A DNA stretch of 64,000 nt from Chloroflexota bacterium. Its GTDB lineage: Bacteria > Chloroflexota > Anaerolineae > Aggregatilineales > Phototrophicaceae. Where the stretch lies: positions 1-64,000 of the forward strand of contig WTGF01000094.1 in the NCBI GenBank assembly GCA_011525385.1. Reading direction: 5' to 3'. Each line of letters starts with the position of its first letter. Position 1 is the stretch's first letter. The position numbers and the translations under genes are program-made. Positions 8,418 to 16,604 of this stretch are shown here, piece by piece. The notes under the pieces are model-generated. The model saw only the letters and a list, made by a program, of their open reading frames with translations, was not told the DNA's origin and made no database searches.

Positions 8418-8951
8418 ATGGATGGTCTGAAATTGCTCGGTCAAATTGGCAAGGGCATTGTCAAGACGGTGGAACTCGTCGGCAAGGGTATCGGTTTGAC
8501 GGGCAGAGCGATCAGTGACGGTTCAGTTGCAGTGAGGACAGCCATGCCAGTGACAGAATTGACCTCGGTGTTTAATACGACTGATGAGACGATCAGGTTT
8601 ATCAACCAGGAGTCCCCGCGGGATAGCAAGGAGATCTTGCCGCAGAGCGCAGTGTCGCTGAAAACCGACAAGACAGCGGGCGCCTGGGTGCCCTGGTTTC
8701 ATCCGCCGCGTTTTTCCCCCTTTAGCCGCAAGCGCATGGAGATCGTGGTGGACGATGTGGCGGTGATATACATGTGGCAGCGTGATGATCACATCTACTG
8801 GTGCAACCGGCTGGATAGCCAGGGCAATCCGGCCAAAGCCTACGAGGTGCCTGGCATTTCGCATGTGGGCGGCAAGCGCATGCTGGTGGTGCGCAATGAT
8901 CCGGAAAACGGCTACAGCGCTTTCTTGAGCGAGAGCGTGGAGAATAAGTAG
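8418..8951 (+). CDS. Hypothetical protein, beta-rich
   Basis: 177 aa, not recognised. An amphipathic Gly/Lys-rich N-terminus (about residues 1-35) precedes a mostly beta region with several Trp and Tyr residues (VPWFHPPRFSPF, VIYMWQRDDHIYWCN). There is no clear signal peptide or membrane span. A second ATG at codon 43 (MPVTELTSV) would start just before the beta region and is a possible alternative start. A TATAAT box at 8361-8366 lies about 50 bp upstream. The context (DUF1801 before, VOC proteins after) gives no functional hint. Confidence 0.6.
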   Translation: MDGLKLLGQIGKGIVKTVELVGKGIGLTGRAISDGSVAVRTAMPVTELTSVFNTTDETIRFINQESPRDSKEILPQSAVSLKTDKTAGAWVPWFHPPRFSPFSRKRMEIVVDDVAVIYMWQRDDHIYWCNRLDSQGNPAKAYEVPGISHVGGKRMLVVRNDPENGYSAFLSESVENK

Positions 8952-9061
8952 CGTATCAATTGTGCCCGAGGCGGTCCTGCCGACGAGGGTAGTAAATCAG
9001 ATTTTGCTGTACGCCGCATCCTTTGAAAGCTCAATATAACGCAGGACGTTGGAGTGAGTTA

Positions 9062-9448
9062 ATGATAACCACAATCGCAACCGTTTCCGTATTTGTCGAA
9101 GACCAGGACCGGGCCAAAGCCTTTTACACCGAAAAGCTGGGCATGAAGCTGACAAACGATTCGGAGATGTTCCCGGGATCGGGCATGCGCTGGATCACGG
9201 TCGCGCCGGAGGGCTGCCCGACCGAGCTGACGCTTTTCCCCATGGGCGAGCAATGGGAGCATTACCGCGCGGCCATGGGCAAGCCGCAGTGTTTCACCTT
9301 GCATTGCGATGATATCGACCAAACCTATCGCGAGCTCACAGAACGGGGCGTGCAGTTCCTGGGAGAGCCGCAGAAGCAGCAATGGGGCAGTTTTGCAATC
9401 CTGGTGGATTCCGAGGGCAACCAGATCGTTCTCGGGCAGCGGGGTTGA
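9062..9448 (+). CDS. VOC-family (glyoxalase/bleomycin-resistance-like) protein, copy 1
   Basis: 128 aa from the ATG at 9062, chosen because GGAG lies 7 nt upstream; the longer ORF start at 9023 has none. It has the vicinal-oxygen-chelate pattern: VSVFVEDQDRAKAFYTEKLGM at the N-terminus, a central LHCDDIDQTYRELTERGV, and an FAILVDSEGNQIVL end. VOC proteins bind a metal and act on small molecules, or sequester them; the substrate is unknown here. It is a close tandem paralogue of the next gene. Confidence 0.88.
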   Translation: MITTIATVSVFVEDQDRAKAFYTEKLGMKLTNDSEMFPGSGMRWITVAPEGCPTELTLFPMGEQWEHYRAAMGKPQCFTLHCDDIDQTYRELTERGVQFLGEPQKQQWGSFAILVDSEGNQIVLGQRG

Positions 9449-9587
9449 TCAAATCCCACCTGGCTTGACTGAACGCCTTCAAGACAAGACAAGGCGACGG
9501 CCCCTTGTCCCCCGGTACGACGTCGGCTATTGCCTATCGCCCCCGCTTCCTTATACTTTTTGCAGCAAAGCGCATAGGAGACAAACA

Positions 9588-9977
9588 ATGATCAACAGAG
9601 TTGGAACCGTTTCGATCTTCGTGGAAGACCAAGACCGCGCCAAAGCCTTCTACACGGAAAAGCTGGGTATGGAATGCACGGCGGATAACGAGATGTGGCC
9701 GGGCGCGGATGCGCGCTGGCTCAGTGTCGCGCCTCCCGGCGCCGAGACGCAGATCGTGCTTTACAAGTTTGACGAGAATTGGGAGCACTATCGCGAGACC
9801 TTTGGCAAGTCGCAGTCGCTGACCTTGCAATGCGAGGATATCGACGAGACCTATCGCGTCTACAAGGAACGCGGTGTTCAATTCTTGGGTGAGCCAGAAA
9901 CGCAGTTCTGGGGTCGCTTCGTGATGATGGTAGATTGCGAAGGGAATACGCTGATCTTGGTTCAGGTCGCCCCTTGA
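9588..9977 (+). CDS. VOC-family protein, copy 2
   Basis: 129 aa from the ATG at 9588, with TAGGAG 7 nt upstream. It is very similar to the preceding gene (shared FVEDQDRAKAFYTEKLGM and RGVQFLGEP), so the two arose by tandem duplication and then diverged in the middle (KFDENWEHYRETFGKSQ against PMGEQWEHYRAAMGKPQ). Its stop overlaps the pncC start in TGATG, so the two are translationally coupled. The substrate is unknown. Confidence 0.88.
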   Translation: MINRVGTVSIFVEDQDRAKAFYTEKLGMECTADNEMWPGADARWLSVAPPGAETQIVLYKFDENWEHYRETFGKSQSLTLQCEDIDETYRVYKERGVQFLGEPETQFWGRFVMMVDCEGNTLILVQVAP

Positions 9978-10459
9978 TGGATTTGCTGGGCTTGTCGCGG
10001 CAGGTCGGCGCGGCCTTAAACCAGGCGGGCCTCACCGTTTCTACAGCCGAATCTTGCACGGGCGGGTTAATCCTCAGCAGCTTGACGGATGTTGCCGGCA
10101 GTTCCGCCTACGTTGAAGGCGGCCTGGTCACCTACTCCAACGAAGCAAAGATAAAAATGCTGGGCGTGCGCGAAACGACGCTGGTCGAAGTCGGCGCGGT
10201 CAGCGCGGCGACGGCGGGAGAAATGGCCTGCGGCGTCCGCGAAGTGTTTGATACGGATTATGCCTTGAGCGTGACGGGTATAGCTGGTCCAGGAGGCGGG
10301 ACGGAGGAAAAGCCCCTTGGATTGACCTATATCGGGCTGGCCGGACGCGAAGGACTAATAACCGTCGAGCGGCACATTTGGGATGGCGATCGGATTGCCA
10401 ACAAGACGCTGAGCGTCGATGCAGCGCTGCGACTGCTTTTAAAGCGATTGACCGCCTAG
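9977..10459 (+). CDS. pncC: Nicotinamide-nucleotide amidohydrolase (CinA C-terminal domain)
   Basis: 160 aa, a stand-alone CinA C-terminal domain. Family motifs are clear: STAESCTGGLI at about residues 22-32, GGLVTYSNEAKIKMLGV (about 66-82), ALSVTGIAGPGGGTEEKPLGL (about 113-133). It converts nicotinamide mononucleotide to nicotinate mononucleotide in pyridine-nucleotide recycling. The ATG at 9977 is preferred over the track start at 9935 because it overlaps the previous stop as TGATG. The stop shares the palindrome CTAG with the stop of the convergent Uma2 gene. Confidence 0.92.
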   Translation: MDLLGLSRQVGAALNQAGLTVSTAESCTGGLILSSLTDVAGSSAYVEGGLVTYSNEAKIKMLGVRETTLVEVGAVSAATAGEMACGVREVFDTDYALSVTGIAGPGGGTEEKPLGLTYIGLAGREGLITVERHIWDGDRIANKTLSVDAALRLLLKRLTA

Positions 10460-11037
10460 CCCGGACCCGCTTCTTCAAAACTGATGCCGCGATAGACCTC
10501 GGCCAGCGGCAATTCACAGTTGAGCATATACAGGGGAATCACGTCTTCGGGATCAGTATAGACTTGCAGCAGCCATCCAATGTCGGCGCGGATATACAGT
10601 TCTGCGCAGACGCGATGCTGGTCGATAACGAGATATGCCTGCATGGATGGAACTTCGCGGTAAAAATCGCGATTTGCAACGCGGTCGCGCTCGACTGAGG
10701 ACGGCGAAGTAACCTCGACTACCAGAATTGGATTGAGAAGCGAAGTCTCGCCTTCGTCTTCAAATTGTTCTACCCCGCAGACGGCGCTCAAATCGGGGTA
10801 GACATAGCGGTCTTCAGCCACTTTGACCCGCATGTCGCTTGTATGGACTGCGCAGATCGAATTGTCAAGCTGGCGACCTATTGCAATCATCGCGTTCGCC
10901 GCAACGCGACTATGCTTGCTCGTGCCGCCGGACATGGCGTAGACTTCGCCGTCAATGTACTCGTGTTTGATCTCGTTTTCCGCCTCCCAAGCCAAATACT
11001 CTTGGACAGTCAAGCGTGGTTTTACATTGGTAACCAT
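10456..11037 (-). CDS. Uma2-family restriction-endonuclease-like protein
   Basis: 193 aa from the ATG at 11037 (MVTNVKPRLTV), which has AGGAG 4 nt upstream. It has the Uma2 pattern: LTVQEYLAWE, KHEYIDGEVYAMSGG, HSRVAANAM, VYPDLSAVC, LVVEVTSPSSVERDR and MQAYLVIDQ. The fold is that of PD-(D/E)XK nucleases with the Asp and Glu..Val..Ser motifs present. These proteins are expanded in Cyanobacteria and Chloroflexota and their role is unresolved. The gene is convergent with pncC, and the two stop codons overlap within CTAG. Confidence 0.88.
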   Translation of the reverse strand: MVTNVKPRLTVQEYLAWEAENEIKHEYIDGEVYAMSGGTSKHSRVAANAMIAIGRQLDNSICAVHTSDMRVKVAEDRYVYPDLSAVCGVEQFEDEGETSLLNPILVVEVTSPSSVERDRVANRDFYREVPSMQAYLVIDQHRVCAELYIRADIGWLLQVYTDPEDVIPLYMLNCELPLAEVYRGISFEEAGPG

Positions 11038-11136
11038 GGTGCTCCTCGTCATCAATGTTGTCTCTGACAGTATAGCGGGCGCTAACTGAAAAATCACTCA
11101 TTCGGGTGACGGCTGTACTGGAGACGGTTCCGATGT

Positions 11137-11610
11137 CTACCACAGGCCTAGCGTACCGCGCAGAATGCCGAACTCGCCGATGTGATAGGAATTGTGGGCG
11201 GCGACCACCAGGATCTCGCGCAGGATGGAATGACCCGGCTGTCTATGCGGGATCTGGGCGCAGAGATCGCGCGCCGGGTCGTTTACGATGTTGATAAGGG
11301 ATTGCAGGTCAGCGCGAAACGCGGAGATCGTTTCATTCCAGGTTGTGGCGTCCGCTTCCATATTAAGGTCGGGCCAATAGTCGTCGGGGAAGGAGAGGTA
11401 TTGGTAGTCGGGATTTTCGATGTAGTCGAGGATATCCCATTGGCAGATTCGTATGTGCTCGAGCAAGTGCCAAAACGAATAGGGTATGTTTACCGGGCGG
11501 GTATTGAAGTGCGCTTTGGGAAAGTCACCCACGACTTGGTCGAAGCGCTGATGCGCCTGCCTTTTGACCAAGGCATTGACGAGTTGCTCGCGCAGATGAT
11601 GATCGTTCAT
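11137..11610 (-). CDS. DinB-like (DinB_2) four-helix protein
   Basis: 157 aa. The pattern matches the DinB/YfiT-like metal-binding four-helix bundle: PYSFWHLLEHIRICQWDILDYI near residues 43-62 and VAAHNSYHIGEFGILR near the end, giving His residues at the usual metal positions. Members act as thiol-dependent transferases or have unknown roles. It is divergent from the membrane protein at 11892. Confidence 0.8.
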   Translation of the reverse strand: MNDHHLREQLVNALVKRQAHQRFDQVVGDFPKAHFNTRPVNIPYSFWHLLEHIRICQWDILDYIENPDYQYLSFPDDYWPDLNMEADATTWNETISAFRADLQSLINIVNDPARDLCAQIPHRQPGHSILREILVVAAHNSYHIGEFGILRGTLGLW

Positions 11611-11833
11611 GGCGGTACTTCCTTCATTAGAGCAGGACAGTTCAAAGAGTATAACCGCAAATTGCCGCGAGCTTCTTTGCGCGTCCGTGAGTCAAGCGTG
11701 CGTGTCTGGCGTCAGGTAAAACTGCGGCTGCTGGGAGAAGAAACCCGTTTTTCTGAGGAAACCGCGCCGATCAGCGCTATATGAGGATGTAGCCTCAGCG
11801 CAGGTTAATCGTCGGCTGAGCTAGAGAAGTTTC

Positions 11834-11864
11834 TTGGCAATTCCACTATAAGTTGCGATACAAT
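11834..11864 (+). promoter_or_regulatory. Candidate promoter
   Basis: TTGGCA (11834-11839) and TACAAT (11859-11864) with a long 19-bp spacer, placed 28 bp before the GTG start at 11892. The track start at 11853 (TTG) would lie inside this promoter, which favours the GTG. Confidence 0.35.
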
Positions 11865-11891
11865 ACTTGTAAGTCGCAGGCGAGGATTCTT

Positions 11892-12365
11892 GTGTACGAT
11901 AGTTATCCACAGCACGATGTACCGCAGAACAATGTGATTCAGCGTTTTTTCACTCAACGTTGGAGCGCGATTGTCATTGAGATCCTCATGACGATTGTGA
12001 TCACCGTGGCGGCGGGTCGCGCCTTTGATATCTTCGGTCCCTTTGACAGGCCGGAAGATTCTGCGACCTCTTTCCAAGTAGAGGAAGCACTTCCGCCTGA
12101 ACTCATGCGTCCAGGTGACGGGATTGCGCTTGGGGCAGTGGAGCGAAAAGCCCGGGAGTATATTGAGAACGGGCAGCACGTCGAGGCCGTTGCAATGGTT
12201 GACCTGCTGTCGCTTGCCAAGCCGGAAGGCGCCGATCCCATGCGATATTTGGAGATTGCGCAGTTTTACGATACACTTGGCGAAAGTAGAAAAGCGTCGT
12301 TAAACTATCAGCGATATTTTGAGATTGTTGGCAAAAACGCGGAACTTGTGGCACAATCAGGATGA
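11892..12365 (+). CDS. Membrane-anchored repeat protein, short paralogue
   Basis: 157 aa from the GTG at 11892, which has GAGG 6 nt upstream. A soluble N-terminal stretch (YDSYPQHDVPQNNVI, FFTQRWSAIVIEI) leads into one membrane segment (about residues 27-46) and then a periplasmic or external helical part with a TPR-like repeat (YLEIAQFYDTLGESRKASLNYQRYF). The N-terminal module and membrane segment resemble those of the next gene (YPEYDIPK.., FSQRPSALIIEGLL), so the two share an anchoring unit. Function unknown. Confidence 0.65.
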   Translation: MYDSYPQHDVPQNNVIQRFFTQRWSAIVIEILMTIVITVAAGRAFDIFGPFDRPEDSATSFQVEEALPPELMRPGDGIALGAVERKAREYIENGQHVEAVAMVDLLSLAKPEGADPMRYLEIAQFYDTLGESRKASLNYQRYFEIVGKNAELVAQSG

Positions 12366-12415
12366 GGTGCCATTAGGAGGCGCAGATTAGTACGGCTTTG
12401 AACTGACGAAGTAGC

Positions 12416-12446
12416 TTGACCACTACATAGTCAGATGTGTTATACT
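12416..12446 (+). promoter_or_regulatory. Candidate promoter for the TPR/PPC protein
   Basis: TTGACC (12416-12421) and TATACT (12441-12446), 19-bp spacer, 56 bp upstream of the ATG at 12503. Confidence 0.4.
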
Positions 12447-12502
12447 AAGGTTCAAGCGATTGAACCGCCTTTGTCGGAAGCTGAAAGTGCGAGGTACTTA
12501 TT

Positions 12503-14233
12503 ATGACGAAACAGTATCCGGAATACGACATTCCCAAACGTTCCATAAAAGACCGCATCTTCAGCCAGCGCCCGAGCGCTCTAATCATAGAGGGTTTGTT
12601 GGTGCTGGTGGCCGTTGTTGTAACCATCGGGTTCTTGATGCCCGTAGCCCCGGTCGATGACAACCGTGATGAATTGATTGCGGAGCTTCAAGCGATTGTT
12701 GCCGCTCAAGAAGCTGCGTTGTCGAGTGCCGCCGAAGCAGTGCAAGCTGCGGAAGCCGCTGCCCAGCCGTCTGGCATGTTGAGCGCGTCCGCGTTGAAGA
12801 ATCTGGCTTGGTCGAATTTGTCGAACGAAGAATATCGCGCGGCTATCGCCTTGTACAGTATTCTGATCGCCAAGGGCGAGTACGACTCCAACACCTTTGC
12901 GGCGCGCGGTTATGCCTACAGCATGGTCGATGAACATGCCTTGGCAGCGCAGGACTACAGCGTTGTGCTGGAGATGGAACCAGGCAACCTGATGGCTCTG
13001 AACAATCGCTGCTGGGCATTCAGTGAAATTGATCATTACGAACAGGCGCTTGCGGACTGCAACCAGTTGATGTCGCAAGTACCGGAGGCGGACTATCCCT
13101 TCCTCAATCGTGGCATTGTCTACGAAAAGATGGGAGATATGGACAATGCGCTGCCGGACTATGTAGAGTGGATCAAGCGCATCAAGCAGCAGGTCGTCCG
13201 TAATGACAACCTGGTCTGGCAAGATAGTCTGGAAGTGCCGATGTCGGAGGGCGCCGTCTACTTCTTCCCCTTCACCGCGAGCGCGGGCCAGGATGTAGTC
13301 GTGACCGCCGTCAGCAGTCAACGCGACCTGGACGCCGATCCCTTGGTATTGATCCTGGATCCGCAAGGCCAGGCCTTTACCGCGAATGACGACACTGGCG
13401 AGTGGTGGGACAGTTACGTGAACTTCACCGCGCCGGCAAGCGGCGAATACGCAGTTGTCTTGACCCATGCCGGCGGCAGCACCGAGGGTATGATCGAGGT
13501 ATCGCTGGACGTATCCGGCGAGATCACCTTGGGCAACGAAATCGCTGCCTACAAGAGTTTGGCCTACCGCGCGTTGATGTCCGACGACTATGTGGCAGCT
13601 CTGTCCAACTTCCGCAGCGCCTTGAACCTCAATAGCCAGGATGCGGAAGCCATGAACTGGATGGGCGTAACTTACCGCTACATGGCCGAGTACGAGACGT
13701 CGCTGAATTACATCAGCATGGCCATGCGCCTAGATGACGACTACGCACTGCCGTATCTGTCGCGTGGTATCACCTACGAAATGATGGGCGAATCTTCGGC
13801 TAGCGCCGCGGACTATTACCACTATGCGATGCTCAACCGCAGCCGCAGCTTCTATCACAGCGAGTTGCAGGGCGACAATCAGTTCCAGTTGCCCATGCGT
13901 GAAGGTTGGGTTTACAGCATCCCGTTCACCGCGGAAAAGGGACAGACCGTCGACATAGATGTCGACACGGTTGAGCCGGGCTTTGTCGATCCTTTGATCG
14001 TGCTAGTCGGACCGGGCAACCGCGCCCTGATCGGCGATGACGATATTTCTCGCAACGAATATGACGCGAGCATTGACGGTTTCAGGCTGCCGGCGGATGG
14101 TCAATATGTTTTGATCGTCAGCCACGCCGAAGGCGGAGCCAACGGCAACATCAACATTGACATCGAATTGAACGATCCGGTACCGATGAGCGCTTACGAA
14201 TTTGGTTCCGGATGCTCAGGCGGCGGCTACTAA
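12503..14233 (+). CDS. Membrane-anchored TPR protein with two PPC-like domains
   Basis: 576 aa. A short cytoplasmic N-terminus is followed by a membrane segment (about residues 27-50) and a coiled-coil with Ala/Glu-rich heptads (about 55-90). TPR repeats cover about 95-220 (for example ALAAQDYSVVLEMEPGNLMALNN). A beta-sandwich resembling a bacterial pre-peptidase C-terminal (PPC) domain spans about 235-340. A second TPR block (about 345-450) and a second PPC-like domain (about 460-565) follow; PLIVLVGPGNRALIGDDD is typical. The repeated TPR-PPC arrangement suggests an envelope scaffold. The N-terminal module matches the previous gene. A strong terminator follows 27 bp after the stop. Confidence 0.75.
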   Translation: MTKQYPEYDIPKRSIKDRIFSQRPSALIIEGLLVLVAVVVTIGFLMPVAPVDDNRDELIAELQAIVAAQEAALSSAAEAVQAAEAAAQPSGMLSASALKNLAWSNLSNEEYRAAIALYSILIAKGEYDSNTFAARGYAYSMVDEHALAAQDYSVVLEMEPGNLMALNNRCWAFSEIDHYEQALADCNQLMSQVPEADYPFLNRGIVYEKMGDMDNALPDYVEWIKRIKQQVVRNDNLVWQDSLEVPMSEGAVYFFPFTASAGQDVVVTAVSSQRDLDADPLVLILDPQGQAFTANDDTGEWWDSYVNFTAPASGEYAVVLTHAGGSTEGMIEVSLDVSGEITLGNEIAAYKSLAYRALMSDDYVAALSNFRSALNLNSQDAEAMNWMGVTYRYMAEYETSLNYISMAMRLDDDYALPYLSRGITYEMMGESSASAADYYHYAMLNRSRSFYHSELQGDNQFQLPMREGWVYSIPFTAEKGQTVDIDVDTVEPGFVDPLIVLVGPGNRALIGDDDISRNEYDASIDGFRLPADGQYVLIVSHAEGGANGNINIDIELNDPVPMSAYEFGSGCSGGGY

Positions 14234-14260
14234 CCCCGAAGAAACATTAGCATCCGAAAA

Positions 14261-14288
14261 GGGCAGGTCAGGCGACCTGCCCTTTTTT
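14261..14288. terminator. Bidirectional intrinsic terminator
   Basis: GGGCAGGTC, loop AGGC, GACCTGCCC, then TTTTTT. On the minus strand the same hairpin is followed by TTTTC. It lies exactly between two convergent genes, and the T-run overlaps the stop codon of the aldo/keto reductase gene. Confidence 0.92.
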
Positions 14289-15225
14289 ATCCTCCAGTCG
14301 CGGAAACGACGTTGCGGAAGATGTGCTGCAGTCTTGCGATGTGCTGCGGTGGTAGGGGCGGTCGCGCGAATGAGGCGATGTTAGCCGCGAGGTGACTTGG
14401 ATTGCTGGTGCCGGACAGGACAACATGTACGCCGGGCTCATCACGACAGAAGCGATAGGCGGCATCGGTTGTATCGGGAGCTGCGCCGTCGGTCCGTAAA
14501 AACCCCAAGGGAGCATCCAGGTCGATTTCGCGCGCGTCGAGTTCGCCACTTTCAATTAGCGATTCAAGTGTGCGGCGCAGTTGCTCCGGACGGCTAAGCG
14601 CCAGCCGAACAGCGAACATGATGAGCACGCCGATTTGTTTTTCGATCGCTTGTTTCAGCACAGTTTCCCGCGCGGTTTGATTGAGCAGATTGAAGCCGAC
14701 CATAAGCACGTCCCAGATGTCGTCTTGCAGCGCGCGCTGCAGCATGTTGTGTCCGAGATCGCGGCCCCAGGACTCGGTCACCCCTAGAAAGCGAATCATT
14801 CCCCGCCCTTGCAGGTCTTGCATAAGCGGAGCGATTTCGTTGGCGTAATAGTCATAGTGCTCGGGTCGCAAGCCGTGCAAGTGATAGATATCGACATAAT
14901 CAGTCCGCAATCTGCGCAGGCTATTTTCAAGTCCGGCGCGGACTTCGGCTCTGGTGATGGTGGTCCCGCCAAGGCGCTTCTTGGTGGAAATGATGATCGA
15001 AGCGCGATCGCGCTGGGCGACCGCCTTGCCGATGATGTCTTCGGTACGGTACGCTTCCGCCGTGTCGATGAAGTTGATACCGGCATCCAGGGCTTGCAGT
15101 ACGAGGGAGACTGATTCGGCTTCACTTTTGACCTCGTCCCTTTGACCGAGGCGACTGGGTCCGCCGGCGCCGAGCCCCATGACGGATACTTTCAATCCGG
15201 TGCGTCCCAAGATGCGAGTTTCCAT
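14287..15225 (-). CDS. Aldo/keto reductase
   Basis: 312 aa from METRILGRTGLKVSVMGLG at 15225, preferred over the longer ORF start because the family begins here and GAGGG lies upstream. Motifs: INFIDTAEAYRTEDIIGKA (catalytic Asp and Tyr), IIISTKKRLGG (catalytic Lys), DYVDIYHLHGL (catalytic His), and a C-terminal VVLSGTSNPSHLAAN cofactor-binding segment. It reduces aldehydes or ketones with NADPH as a cytosolic TIM-barrel enzyme; the substrate is unknown. The gene runs convergent to the TPR/PPC gene and shares its terminator. Confidence 0.9.
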   Translation of the reverse strand: METRILGRTGLKVSVMGLGAGGPSRLGQRDEVKSEAESVSLVLQALDAGINFIDTAEAYRTEDIIGKAVAQRDRASIIISTKKRLGGTTITRAEVRAGLENSLRRLRTDYVDIYHLHGLRPEHYDYYANEIAPLMQDLQGRGMIRFLGVTESWGRDLGHNMLQRALQDDIWDVLMVGFNLLNQTARETVLKQAIEKQIGVLIMFAVRLALSRPEQLRRTLESLIESGELDAREIDLDAPLGFLRTDGAAPDTTDAAYRFCRDEPGVHVVLSGTSNPSHLAANIASFARPPLPPQHIARLQHIFRNVVSATGG

Positions 15226-15357
15226 GAGTATCCCTCGTATCGTGATTGCTACAAAAGTTGAATAAAGGTATTGTGCCGCAAAAGACAAGTTTTTTCGATG
15301 TTGCGAAAGATCCGGAGTGGGTATCGGGGCAACCTGGATTCAGTTCAGTGATTCTCG

Positions 15358-15402
15358 GGCGACCTGATAGGTCGCGTAGACACTGACCGCCGGTCGCCCC
15401 TA
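15358..15402. repeat. Dispersed GGGCGA palindromes, nested pair
   Basis: GGGCGACCTGATAGGTCGC, then GACCGCCGGTCGCCCCTAC. The outer GGGCGACC/GGTCGCCC can also pair across the whole 45 bp. It belongs to the same family as the copies at 118, 5475 and 7798 and lies in the gap between the divergent aldo/keto reductase and DUF1028 genes. Confidence 0.6.
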
Positions 15403-15636
15403 CATTTTCACCATAAGTGAACCTGATAGGGGGCAGCTATTAGCTGACCCGTCACTATCTGCGAATTGATGAGGGCTGGCAGGTATTTCATATCCTCGAA
15501 ATTCACATTTCCTTATCACGGCCGCTCGGCGCGAAACCGGCGAATTTAGACTACCATGCTCACACAGAAGAACTAGCCTTCTCGTCGCATGAGCGACGCG
15601 GTTTGTTAAAAAAGTGATTTGCTCGATTTTCGTCAG

Positions 15637-15667
15637 TTGCCAATAGCGGGACAAAGTGCGCTATAAT
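15637..15667 (+). promoter_or_regulatory. Candidate promoter for the DUF1028 gene
   Basis: TTGCCA (15637-15642) and a consensus TATAAT (15662-15667) with a 19-bp spacer, 29 bp upstream of the ATG. A GAGG box lies 5 nt before the start. Confidence 0.5.
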
Positions 15668-15696
15668 GCGAATCTCAGCGGAGATCTGAGGTTGCG

Positions 15697-16569
15697 ATGA
15701 ATATCAGTACCTTCTCCATAGTCGCATATGCGGAAGACGAAGAAGCCTGGGGCGTTGCGGTGGCTAGCAAGTTCCCGGCTGTGGGAGCGGTGGTCCCTTG
15801 GGCGCGGGCAGGGGCCGGAGCGGTGGCGACTCAGTCCTACGCCAAAATCGGCTATGGTCCTGATGGCTTGGATTTGCTGGAAAAAGGGGCTTCTGCGTCG
15901 GAGGCATTGGAGTCGCTTCTGGCGAGTGATGAGCAAGGGAAGGTTCGACAGGTAGCAATGGTTGACGCACAGGGGCAGGTCGCGGCGCATACCGGCAGCG
16001 ACTGTCACGACTGGGCCGGGCACAAGACCGGCAATGGCTTTAGTGTACAGGGCAATCTGCTGGCGGGCGAAGCTGTTATCGAAGCGATGGCAAGTGGCTT
16101 TCTCACGTCGGAAGGTGAATTGGCGGATCGCCTGGTGAGAGCGCTGCGCGCTGGCGAAGTCGCCGGTGGCGACCGCCGAGGCAAACAGTCGGCGGCAATG
16201 CACGTGGTACGCGCGAATGGCGGCTATGGTGCCGATAACGATCGCTATTTGGACTTGCGCGTTGATGACGCGCCGGAACCGGTTTTGGCGCTGATGGATC
16301 TCGTGCAATTGCATCATCTCTATTATCAATCGGCGAAGGCGGAGGATCTCTTGCCGATTGATGACGCGATCGCCCGCGAATTACAAACGATTATGATCGC
16401 GGAGGGATATATGACGGGCGAGATCAATGGCCTGTGGGATGAGGTTTGTCAGCAGGTCTTCTGGATGCTGATCGGTAACGAGAACCTGGAGATGCGTTGG
16501 ACGCTGGAGGAGAATCGACGCTCCATTGATCGCGTCGTGCTGGAATACCTGCGAAAGCGCTACGGCTGA
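15697..16569 (+). CDS. DUF1028 domain protein
   Basis: 290 aa. The first ~210 residues match DUF1028: NISTFSIVAYAEDEEAWGVAVASKFPAVG, ATQSYAKIGYGPDGLDLL, DCHDWAGHKTG and SVQGNLLAG, MLHVVRANGG-like (here AAMHVVRANGG) and DLRVDDAPEPV. The fold is Ntn-hydrolase-like and activity is presumed hydrolytic. The C-terminal ~80 residues (LLPIDDAIARELQTIMIAEGYMTG..) resemble a small peptidoglycan-binding-like extension seen in some members. No signal peptide. The GT39 gene follows by 35 bp, so they may be co-transcribed. Confidence 0.85.
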   Translation: MNISTFSIVAYAEDEEAWGVAVASKFPAVGAVVPWARAGAGAVATQSYAKIGYGPDGLDLLEKGASASEALESLLASDEQGKVRQVAMVDAQGQVAAHTGSDCHDWAGHKTGNGFSVQGNLLAGEAVIEAMASGFLTSEGELADRLVRALRAGEVAGGDRRGKQSAAMHVVRANGGYGADNDRYLDLRVDDAPEPVLALMDLVQLHHLYYQSAKAEDLLPIDDAIARELQTIMIAEGYMTGEINGLWDEVCQQVFWMLIGNENLEMRWTLEENRRSIDRVVLEYLRKRYG

Positions 16570-16604
16570 GCGCTATCCCGCGGAAATGATTGACCATCGG
16601 AGCT

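Noticed and set aside
12581-13468. 295-aa minus-strand ORF
   Set aside because: It is a shadow of the TPR/PPC gene with no motif of its own.
15400-15654. 84-aa minus-strand ORF in the gap before the DUF1028 gene
   Set aside because: It has no ribosome-binding site or family pattern and overlaps a palindromic repeat and the promoter candidate.
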